This document shows positions 22,080-33,200 of a stretch of DNA of 64,000 bases, in pieces (position 1 is the first letter of the stretch; each line of letters begins with the position of its first letter). The notes under the pieces were generated by a model, which was not told the origin of the DNA, did no database searches, and saw nothing but the letters and a program-made list of their open reading frames with translations. Both the position numbers and the translations under genes were made by a program. This DNA comes from Cryptomeria japonica. Lineage: Eukaryota > Streptophyta > Pinopsida > Cupressales > Cupressaceae. The stretch lies in assembly GCF_030272615.1 (NCBI RefSeq), contig NC_081414.1, forward strand, positions 3,845,501-3,909,500, written 5' to 3'.

Positions 22080-25000
22080 GTACTATCAGGTTTCTCTAAA
22101 TGTTTGGGTGTCATCTACCCTTCTTTCACCTTCGCTCTTATGAGGCCCACCATCTAGGAGCTCCACCAAGACATTGATGCCTTGGAGGCTCAACAGTTTG
22201 ATCCCATCACCCAATTCTAGTTCACACTTGCATCTACAAAAACATATTGTAGATGCATAGGCTCCTTGCAACCTCAAATCAAGGCCAGACGACACTAGCA
22301 CAAAATTGGAGATAAGCTCTCTAAGGAATTTTTCCAAGCTTTGCAAGCGTAACATACCCACCACACTATCAAGGCAATTAATGAAGGTAATCAAATCCTC
22401 TAAAAATTACCTAACATTCTCCAAGCTTTTGTTCGTCATTATGAAAAGGTCTTTGTTGGTCAAGATTATAGTTCTACCGAGCAATTTGTCTTGGAAAAAT
22501 GCTTCAACACAGTGCATTGTTGCCTTCCCAACACTCAATGCACTTGTGATCTACTCCTTTGTCAAGAGTAACTCAAAGAAGCAGCTTTTTCCATGGCTAA
22601 CAACATATCCCCTAGTTTGGATGGCTTCTCTTATGAATTCTACAATACATTCTATGAAACTATGGGCAAAGACCTTCATATGGTCTGCCTATAAGTTGTT
22701 CACAAAGAATCCTTAGGTAATTTGATCAACAAAGGCAATATCAAATTCATACCTCAAATTGGAAACCTAGAGGATACCAATAATTGACACCTCATCACGC
22801 TATTGAATGTCTCCTACAAAATCATTGCCAAAGTGTTTGCCCTCAAAATGTGCTCCATCCTACCACTTATTGTTAGACCTACTCAAATGGGCCTATTAAG
22901 TCTATCTTATATGATATAATAGTTGTCTGGGAAAGGAGGAAATGTGCTTGTCAATCTCACCAACAGTCATTTTTTGTCAAAATTGACTTTGCCAAAAGCT
23001 TATGGCCATATTGAATGGTCTTTCATTCTTGTCATGCTTCAACCCTTGGTTTTGGGTCACAATTGCTTCAATCTATGTGGATGCTCTTTGTCGATGTCAA
23101 AACTTATATCACTATTGATGGTCAACAATCCCCCTCTTTGCTCCTACGCCCCTACCCGTGGCGGCTTTGCCTGGTAAACACACTTTGGATGCTGCTCCTT
23201 TGCCCCGACATGTGGGGAAACGTAGCTTTGCTCACATTGCTCAATCTATGGCTCCCTCCTCCAATAGTGTTTGCCCTCTCCCCTATGCCATGACATCGCC
23301 TGTGATTGCCTGTCGATAGGATGTGGAGGATAACATTGAATTTTATCTGCGATGTGCCTTGGTGGACAAATTCTCTGGGCTTTGGCCATCTCTACTGGAT
23401 CTTCACCGCTGGGTAACTCTTGAAAACCCTTGGTTGCTTGTGCAAGATATGTCATAATCTCGTGTTAAGGAGATTTCTCTACCTCATATGACTCAACAGC
23501 TAATCAATTGTCATTTTGTCAATGCTTCTTTCCTCACCCTTTGAGAAATGTGGAGAATATCAATCAAGCTCTCCAATGTTGGGATACTTTTGCGAAGTAT
23601 CCAAGTCCAATATTCAATGGCATAAGACTCTTTGTTACAAGCAATTTTTTTTCCAAATCTACCCAATTGGCCCCATATCAATAGACATGGATTGACCATG
23701 GAGAAATATTCATATTCTTGGGTATTATGTCTTCCATTCATGCCAATCTTGTCAAGCTCTAACTAGTTGCGTTGGCAAGGATTGAGAAAAAAAAAGGTCC
23801 AATATTGGATAACCCAAGCCCCTTTCTTTGGTTAGTAAATTCCAAGTTTGTTCCAAAATCCTGGTGACCACTCATGTTTACTACTCACCCTGTTGGGCGT
23901 CTTCTAAAGCATCCTATTGGAAAGTGGAAAAGCTCCTCAAAAACTTTCTCTGAGCCTCCAATGAAGGTCATCGTGGCTTCTACCATGTGGCATGTTAATT
24001 GTGTTGCTTACCACATGAATCTAGCAATATGGATTTGCTTTCAATTTGTCAATAGGATTTGGCCTTATGCATCAAGTGGATTATTAGAGCGCTCAATGGA
24101 AATAAGGCATGGAAAAGTTTGGTTTGCCATTGCATCAACCCTGGCTTTCCTCCTGACCACTCAGCTTGCCAAGACCTCAACTTTAGAATGATCTTCACCA
24201 TGAAGGAGCTAGTTCAAATCCGAGGCACACAATACTTTATTTGGTGGTCCCAATTTGTTAGCACACAAAGGAGGCTTTTGGCTCTCTCTCCCTAGACCAA
24301 GGCCTTGCACATCTTTAAAAAAGGCATCAAACATCTAGATCTTATCCATCATGCCTCCAAGAATTACCTCATGGCAAGACTTCAAGGTAAAAATCAAGCT
24401 CTCTAGTCAAGATCAGGTAACTCACCAATTGATTCTTGATTGTATCCCTCCCTTAGCCCTTCACAAACTAGGAGTTTGATGAGTCAAACCATGGTGGAAA
24501 GATTGGAAATGGTATCTTGATACTCCCTTTCAAAACTACAAGCTAACTAAGGGCTACTATTGGCTTTCTCCTCACTTGCCTATGATAAACCAACTTAATT
24601 CTCATTGGCAGTTGCAATCTTCCCATGGGCTATTGCAAAAAAGGATTCAAGGAATTTGGGATGCAATTCTTGAGCCAAAGTTAGCCCCTTTTGCTTGGTG
24701 TCTCTTATAGCAAGGCCTCCCTATAAGGACCCAATTCATTCATATGGGCATTCCTCATCTTAGTTGCCCTTTTTTGAGGCAAACTAAATCCTTGAAACAC
24801 CTTTTCCAGTTGTCCACATCCTCAACAAGCCTAGAAGCAAACTTGCACTTGAGGTGGTTCATTTACAAGAGCTCTACGACCATTGAGGAAATGCTTCCTG
24901 CACTATTGACCAAGTTCCCTCCAACCCCACTTCTCGTGGGCATCAACATGACCGTAGCAACTCTTCCAGACGAGATGGCCTAAGAGATCGGCACTTTTGT

Positions 25001-25436
25001 GGCCTTGCTCCTCTATATTCCCAAGACTCTTGCTGATGGAGGATGGTTTATGCCATCACATCCACCATTTCTACGATGGAACATTGGTTGGCCAAGCACC
25101 AAGAAATTTCCTCATGCAACTTACCATCTCTCTACTCCACCACGAATTACCACCAAGAGAAAATACGAAAGATGGTGCTTGTTTGGGAGCCTATTAAGAA
25201 CTCTACCCTTGAGGATGTTTGGGATAAACCAAATGATAATAATCCTCCTCCACTAAGTGTGGCTCTAACTACGTAAGTTTGCTCGAAATTAAGCCCATTT
25301 GTTTTCTTTTCAATGTTCTCAAAGCTCAACCCTTATGTCTAGTGTCTCTCATGCATATCATTTTACCACCGTACCTTTTTGTGAATATTGTACTATTTTC
25401 TTTATATCAATGCAAAGTAGTAATCAAAAGAAAAAA
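22080..25436 (+). mobile_element. Decayed L1-like LINE
   Basis: Plus-strand reverse transcriptase motifs in shifting frames: 'EEFFQALQA' near 22320, 'FSMANNISPSLDGFSYEF' near 22590-22640, 'ITLLNVSYKIIAKVFALKM' near 22800-22850, 'ILPLIVRPTQMG' near 22860-22890, and 'KIDFAKAYGHIEW' near 22980-23015. The 3' end is marked by 'TATCAATGCAAAGTAGT' followed by an A-rich tail at 25425-25436. Stops and frameshifts are frequent. No catalytic [FY]xDD box could be located, and no target duplication was found, so the 5' boundary is uncertain. Confidence 0.7.
22300..23100 (+). pseudogene. LINE reverse-transcriptase remnant
   Basis: This is the recognisable core of the LINE reverse transcriptase. Fingers-region motif 'SPSLDGFSYEFYNTFYE' (usual form SPG-x-DG-F-x-x-E-F-Y) is followed by 'LLNVSYKIIAKV' and the first catalytic-Asp region 'KIDFAKAYGHIEW' (usual form K-x-D-F-x-K-A-Y-D-x-x-x-W), where the Asp after Ala-Tyr has become Gly. 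At least four stops and two frame changes occur in 800 bp. The protein is dead. Confidence 0.75.
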
Positions 25437-27061
25437 TTCCTAGCACATAAACATATTCCAATATTGAAATACATTGTGCAACAAAAAGAAACGATTAACA
25501 CTTTTAATCATCGATCCAATACCTCAAAGAAACCCCTTTGGTCTTGCAAAGCCAAAAATAAAAGAGATCTTACCCACCTCTATATTTGGTCCTCAAATAA
25601 CCAAACTTATGACAGGTTTATGGTAATCTTCCAAATTTGACATCGCTGACAGTTGAGAGATTACCGGACCTTAATTTGGGACCTATCACTTGAATCACCA
25701 ACACAAAGGACAACCCCTTGCACTTTAGATGGCCCAAAGTGAGGTTGAAAAAAAAAACCATATGTTCAAAGCGATCGGTTAACCATTGGTTTGCCGGCTT
25801 AATCATGGATTTGTTTGGATAATAACATGTCCAACGTGGACACAAAAACAAGGTTAGGCCTATGAACATTATTCTTGGGTCTGGTCAAATTTCAACTCTA
25901 CCCAATGGAAAAAATGCCGCGTTTAAGTGGTGTTCCATCTCTGTGCAAAAGTTTAATTGAATACTAATTGTGAACTTCAGCGGCCATATATTTTCATGTT
26001 TCTTCTCAACAAAAGAATCATGACATACACCATGGGGGAAGCCATCTCAAATCTATGAATTAAAATAAATTTCTGCAAAAACCAGATATTTATTTACCAT
26101 ATTCAGCTACAAGTAATTATAGTTAATGCAAAACTTTCAACCCAGTTTTTTAAGAGTGCTTCTTCCCTATTGTTACAGAATGGCAAGAAACAATCATTCA
26201 ACAGAACACAAAATACAAATTAACTTGATAAACAGAATTACTCACTTCAGGTTGCCAATCTCATGAACAGCCACTACACATCCTAGAAGATTTTGAAGTC
26301 TAATGTTGGTCTTCAAAATCAACATTAGACTTCAAAATCAACATTAGAACACAAAATACAAAAGGGACTGAAAGGTTTTAATCTTACATTAAGATTTGGA
26401 TGTCAATATGATATATCTGATCTTGGTAAACTTTAATCAAAAGACACTCGTCCACTAAGCTGCTATTTCTTATCAGAATTACTTTTAAGGGAATTTATAT
26501 TCACTTCAAGCAATAAGTCTCAGAAGCTATAAATCCAAGACTACATCTATATGGATATGTTTTTACACTTAAAGTCATTGACCATGTAGCAGGTAGTATA
26601 CCTTCCTTGCACCTTACTGTTATTGAGCATTCCTCTTAGATGCATGTCAAAAGCAATGTGTTCCAGGAACCGGTACACCTCTGCTCTCAGCCTTTCTTCA
26701 CAAAAGACCCCAAAATTGTACCCAATGGCTAAAACTGTCTGGCAATTTCACTTTCCATTGCCCCGCTGAAATTTTGAAGAAGACCCTCTAAAAAACATAA
26801 AATAATGCAGTTTCTTCCAAAAAAAAAAAAACGATGCCAACTAGTTTCACAAGAATTGAATTACATGGTGCATCCTTTGCTGACAAATATAAAATTCTCT
26901 ATAAATAAATGGTACAATTTCAAACCTAATGTTAGGGCAATCAAACACGTCGGTTACTAACTAAAACCAGCTGCAAGAACTCCAATATAATCAAGGAATC
27001 CTACAAAATATTGCCCCGGATACATAGATCCACATAAGATGTTGCTAAATCATGATACAAT
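25437..27061. other. 3' flank and 3' UTR region of the GOST-type gene
   Basis: No gene or mobile element is recognised. The part nearest 27061 must hold the 3' untranslated region of the minus-strand receptor gene, but no canonical AATAAA signal lies within the first 260 bp after the stop; a minus-strand AATAAA occurs near 26090. 26300-26345 carries a short tandem/inverted motif (AATCAACATTAGACTTCAA). Confidence 0.4.
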
Positions 27062-27236
27062 TCATTCCCTTTTGTCCTCTTCCGTGTCATCATCCAAGCT
27101 GAAAACATCTGTGTTGACTGCCTTTCTTTCTTTCTTGTCTTGTTTTATGTCAGCATCTACAACCGATACTGCTGTTGTCAAAGCCAAGGCTTCCTCCTCA
27201 TCAAAATCTTCTCCAGCTTCTTCTGAGTAAGCATAC
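27062..27236 (-). CDS. GOST-type gene exon 5 (acidic cytosolic tail, stop)
   Basis: 175 nt. It completes Arg (CG|G) and continues 'YAYSEEAGEDFDEEEALALT' to 'DVFSLDDDTEEDKRE' and TGA at 27064-27062. The acceptor is AAAACAG|GTATGC. The acidic tail is usual in the family; its sequence is poorly conserved. Confidence 0.88.
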
Positions 27237-30200
27237 CTGTTTTCCACCAAATTGGGCCCTTTCATTAGTAGACAGACAAGCACCAAGCCTGCTTACTTTT
27301 AATCGATACTGAATATTTTGAGTTTGTAATTTTCATCTGCTTTAAGATTCTAAAGACAACAAAATGTAGAACATGCTAATTAAATAAACAAGCCTGAAAG
27401 CATCTTACCGCATTGAATTTTGAGATGGAGCCCAAAGAATGCAGAGGACACAAAGCAGACCAAAAGAAAGTAGGTGCCAAAAAGCACTAATCACCCAAGC
27501 ACTTTGCCAATGCTCACTGAAAGGATCTGTTGCCTTAAAATAAAGCTGTAACAGAGCATATGGAACTTAGTCAAGCATATTCAAGACTTTTTAAATAAAG
27601 AATGCAGTGGAAAAGAGTGAGAAAATATCATTAAACCAGATTTCTTATATAGTATTTTTTTTAAATGCCAAGTAACTAGCTGATTGTTTTCTCCAAATCC
27701 AAACCCAAATCCAACTCTAAGTCAAAAATCAGCTTGCCAAGTATTCATCAAGTCTTCAAATAACACCATGATTTCAATCAAATATTATAATTTAAGTAGG
27801 AAATCTTATACTTAGTTCCGCAGAGAATTTAGCCTCGCGAAGCTTAAAATGAATATTTATCTAAAAGAGAAGCCAAATGCTTGCCCACCCTGCACACTCA
27901 GACCAATTTAACGAAAAAAAGAAAACGCAGCTACTGTGATCATATATTAATGTCCGTGTATATGTTTGTAATGTATAACAACAAACACTTAACACTGCTA
28001 TGAATATACTTTTTATTTGAATGTCCATTTTTTACTGTCTAAAAATAACTATACATGCATAGCTATGATTCTCTATAAGAAAAATATGAATGATAGTCTT
28101 ACGTGCTCAGTTATCTCCACCAGAATCAATGGTCACATGTTCGTTAGTTTCAAACTTTCAATAAAACTCTAAGACGATACCTTTCTTATAGATATTTTAT
28201 GATATTTTGTGTCCTGTAGTCTCTTTATCACAGAAAAATTAACTCTCTATATTGCCAGCTGTTGAAATGTCAATGCCTGTGTGTGTGCATGTACAGTCAC
28301 ACATTGCTCATCATGTATAATACCAAAAACCTAATATTTGAAATAAGAAGCACAGTAGCTTACATTACCAAAAATTTAAAAAGATATGCCTTTAATCGAC
28401 TTAAATTTCACAAGATTCTATGTTCCTCGGTTCTTACCTTTAGAATGTATGAGTGGATAAAGAATGAGGATCGTGAAATGGATGTCCTATCAATGATGTT
28501 TCTAAAATCCGGTAACAAGAGCATTTGGTATACCAAATACCAAAAGGCCACTCCAGGAAATAAAGTGTCAGTATATTATACAAGAAAATTGAAGAAGAAT
28601 GGGAAGTTATATGACTTTAATATTGCTAATAAAACATTCAGATTTCACTTAAAGGTGGGAGAAGTAACAAGTGAATGGAATGTTGGTATTAGAGGAATGC
28701 TTACACGTGGCAAAGAAGATTGACTATACTTCCATCGATCGGGTACAGGGCAGAAGAGCTGGCATAATATTGGGAAATGCATGGCTAGTGTTGGTGAATG
28801 CCAAATGCAATTTTAAGTTATCATGAATGAAATTTTTGCAACATACAGAAGACTGGTTGTGTTTGGTATCAAAGTAGATCCAATCACTTGTAGCATAATC
28901 ATGAATAGCCTGTAAAAAGAAGGTACAAAGCAGGGAACGAACAAGAAAACAATGGTTGATGAAAACTCTTAAATTGGATGACTGGTATTAGTACTGTGAA
29001 AAGCTATGAGAACTGGTTAAGGATTGCATACTGAGATCTTTATAGTGCAATGGCAAAGTGCTAATGCGATCAACTATATAAGGTGTCAGCAGGGAAAGGC
29101 AGTAAACTGTTCAACCTTCAATTAAACAAAAAGGAGACGCAAAGAAGAATAAGGCAAACTATCTCCAGAGTGCAGCAAGTAATGAGAGTATTCAGTGTCC
29201 AGACTCATCGGTATATACAAATTGTGAATTTTCTTGATGTGCAGGCTGTGGTTTTGCCATTGATTCCAAGTGTAAGTAAAGTGGAAGCAAAGGTAGCCAC
29301 ATTAGCAGTAATTTTGTTGAAGAAAGAAATACAAATAAAATTCAATTAGGATATCTTAAATGTTCAATTGACAAAATAAGTGATCCCAGGGAAAGTATGG
29401 AAGTTCAAGGCTATGTGAAAAATATCCTCAACAAAGGGTGCTTTGTAATTCCTTCACACCATTAAATGCAAGAGTTCTTTTATCTAATTTGACTGATACA
29501 GAATATGAAAATCTGCATGAAGATCTTCCACCAAGGATGCTTGTTAAAGGGAGTGTGGATCATGTCTCTAGTCAAGCAGAGAATTTATTTAATCAAGTTA
29601 CCAATCCCTCTCTGGCTTGGTAAGTGTTGACGTGGCTAAAGTCGCATCGCTGCAACTCTATCCGGCCAACGCAGAATAGAATGATCTCGCCGACTTTCCT
29701 ATCCTCTCTTGTATAAGGAAGCCCTAATGCTGTTTTTAATCGATCAAAGGGGACAACCTCAAGGTTCCAAATGTTAGTTCTTGACTACGGGATAACTCAA
29801 CGGTCGATGTGTTTTGCTGGGAGCAGAAGGGGTCTTACGTTTTGCAACAAGCTGGTTTGCTGCGATTCTCGAACTAAGAAATATAAGCAAAAGAGAAGGG
29901 TTTAGGAAACCTAAAATTAACCAGGCTGGTATGCAGGTAGATGGATTCAACATAACCAATCCCTGCTTGGCCAAAATGGCTCACAACTTCGCAGGAACGA
30001 TGCAATCTTCAAGGGGATTCGGAAGATTTTCAAACTGCAGGAGCATGGCTAAACACCCAATTCTAGCGCAGCTCAGACGGAGGACACCTGCAATTGAACT
30101 AAGCACGATTTCAAGGCTCGGACTAACCATACACAAGAATACACAATCAACATATCTTCAATGGTATGAGCCCGAATCCATCAAATACCTACACACCAAA

Positions 30201-33200
30201 AGATCTATCTAAAATGCTGAAAGAAACCATGCAAACAGACTAAAACCAAGATGATAAACACCAAATCAATGTCCATTATATTGATTCTAGCTGCCTATTA
30301 CAACAATTTTTGCAGCATCTTTATGCTACTCTCTAAAATTTAACCTTCTACAATCTAACCTATTATAACTACCTAAAAATCTAACCATCTAACAATCTAA
30401 ATAGAGTCTAACCCTTTACAAAGAGAGGCATCCTACCTTTTATAGAATTTACAATACGAATCGATGGGCAGGATTGATTGCATCCAAGGGCCCTGGTCTG
30501 CCTTCTAGAAGCATGGCAGCTTTAACCCATGCCTACTCAATTCTCAATTATCCCTTCAACCATTATCTCAAATGACTACAACTGTTTGGCATTAATTCGG
30601 TCCTCCTGGTGGTTGGAAATAGTTGTCCACAATTGACATGTTTCCCCTTTGTTTTAAAATATCTTAAGTGGGACCCACAAGCAGCTTTACATTAAACAAT
30701 TTCAATTTTTTAAACTGAATTTCTGGAATTTCTTCCAGCAGTGTATCCTTCTGGGAATGCGCATTTGCTGCATTCTGAATGTTCTTCGGTCTTTGGTCTC
30801 GGTGGTGGACTTCAACTTGGGGTCCAGCAGCATGCTTCCCTATGCTTGGTTCCGATCTCGCGCTCTTGTATCTTCTTCTCCAGCTTCCAGCGCCTGGCTT
30901 TGTCTTGTGTTAAGACGTCACTTTAGCTCCTCCTGATGTCGTTTTCCTGGGAACAATCAGTTTCACCTTTAAGCAATCAATTTGAAAAATTAATTTGACA
31001 AATATTAAATTTCATTTAACGTCTCGCTTCGTCTCGATGGAATTCGGGCTTGAGAAGCTCTTTGTGAGATGTATCTTTTAAATGTCTCTCCTCAAACATG
31101 AAATCCGATCCTTCGTCTTGATTCGCTCTCCAACTTAGACGAAATTTAGGCCTGAGAGGTGAACAACGAGATGTTAAGTTCAATTTCAAACGCTTCACCT
31201 AAAATGTGAGATTTCGGTTTTCCATTTTAACACCACTTTTACTTCTGAAATTCACACCCTTTGATCAAAACGTGCGATCTAACCTTGTAATCACCTGAGT
31301 CTTGGACTTTCGGGTAGTTGAAGTCTTTTGCAAGATTTTATTTTCAATGATTATTATGAATCCCCTCCAAATTTCGGCCCTTTTGGCCAAGATGTGAGAC
31401 TTTCTATTAAAACGTCTTTTCTCCCTTTTGAAAGTTTCGGACCAAAAGGATAAAATTCCTCACAACTTTGGGATTCTTAGGGGAAACTTGAGATTATAGC
31501 TCAATGGTTGAAGTGCCTTTGTTGAAGCTTTTCGGCATTTGAGAGGATTGGCGAATTTGGACGTTCTTCACCTTTTTGGCTTAGGAGGAGATTTTGCGAG
31601 TTTTGTATTGATTTCCAATTTCGGCCCTTAAGTCGACTTTGTGAGCTTTATCTTGCATTTCAGCCTACTTAGCCGATTTGTGAGACTCGGTTTTGCTTAG
31701 ACGCCCTCCTTCCTTTTTTAAATTTCGACTTGTGAGAGGATTTTGAATTTACCCTTTATTTCACCTTTTCGGGCTATTGAGCCTTTCTTCAAACATGATT
31801 TTATCTTAAGTCTATTTCGGGTTTTATTGTGCGATTTTGGACTCTTTAGTCATTTTCAGCTCAATGAGAAATTTTGTGAGTTTCTTTTATACTATTTCAG
31901 CCTTTAAACCTTTTTGAGAGCCTTGTCTTACATTTCGGCTTTAGAAGCCGATTTGAAAGTCTTAAGTTGTAATTCGGCCTCTGAGGTTAAAATGCAAACT
32001 TGATGTCCTTCTTGCTTTTCGACTTATGAGACCATATTGGGCGATTTACAGGCTTGAATGATTTTCGAGCTATGAAGGATGTTTGTGCGATTTAGACCTG
32101 GCTATAGGTTTTCAGTCATGAAGCCTATTCTGCACGATTTTCATTTTAGTTAATCAAAATAATCAACAACATAAACCTCATTATATGAAAGGTAATAATA
32201 ATGGTAGTTCATCTCGTCATGCATTTACATGTACTTATAATGTTTCTTAACCACTTGAGTGGATTATCGATTCTGGTGCATCTCAGCATGTTACTTCTCA
32301 TAAAGAATGTTTTGAATCTTTGCATCCTGATACTTCTAATATTCTTGTTCAATTAGCTAATAATCATAGTTTCACTTTAGACGCCCTCCTCTTGTCATAA
32401 AACTCGGGCATTATAGAGGAAATGCAAGATTTTTGGGGGCCTTTGTGTTTTCGGCCCTAGGGGCTCATCTTGTGTGATTTTATTGCTAGTGATTTTTGGC
32501 CTAGAAAGCCATTCTGCGGGCTTTTGAGCTTCATTCTTTTCGGCCTACTGAAGATTATCGTGCGAACTTGTGTTCTTTGTTTATCTTCTATCAAAATGAG
32601 TTACAATGCCGACTTCCTTTGCTCCATTTTCGGCTTATGGGCTCCTTTGAAGATTTTGGGATTCTCTATTGAACGATCTTTGCTTTTACAAAAATCGGCC
32701 ATTTCAAAGAAAATGCACAATTTTTTCTATTCGCCTTCCACAGGACTCGGCTCCCCTAGGGTGAATGTGAATTTTAAATTTCAAACTTAATCCATTTCGG
32801 GCCTTATGAAGGATTCGCACGATATTACCTTCTTTTTGTTTTAAACGCCCATTTTCTTTGTTTCAAAACTCGGGTATTTTTGGTGGCTTTCAAAGCCTGA
32901 ACCTTTCAACGACCCTCCCTCTCTCATGGATTTCGGGCTTTAGGAGGCATTTGCAGAGGTCAGGTTTGAAAGTGCAGCTGTGATCTACCTCGCTTAAACG
33001 CCTCCCTCTCCTTTTCTTCCGAGCAGTGGGGGTCCCCTGTCACGGACGGGGTGTGTGTGCAATACACACAATAGTAAGTAATAAACAAAATGTCCCAAAA
33101 ATGTATATCTACGGTCACCATAAGCAAACTGTTCAACGTGATGCAGTGACAGTCAAATGGCCATCAAAATTTAACAAAGGCTCAACTTTATCATGAAGTC

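Larger units (their letters stand above)
29625..33073 (-). mobile_element. Solo LTR, about 3.45 kb, with internal tandem array
   Basis: The plus-strand left end is TGTTGACGTGG and the right end ...ACACACAATA; the inverted termini are TGTTG and TATTG, differing by one transition. GTAAG flanks both sides (29620-29624 and 33074-33078). A minus-strand TATA box, TATAAAAGGTAGG (30444-30432), precedes a transcription-start-like region. There is no primer-binding site, polypurine tract or pol gene at the edges. The part from 31020 to 33000, which would be U3, is a degenerate array of TTTCGGCC / TTGTGAGACTT units. The superfamily is unknown. Confidence 0.6.

Noticed and set aside
28262-28723. A real 153-residue FKBP gene
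   Set aside because: The N-terminal half has no homology, the FKBP part is frameshifted and lacks conserved active-site residues, and it lies antisense inside an intron.
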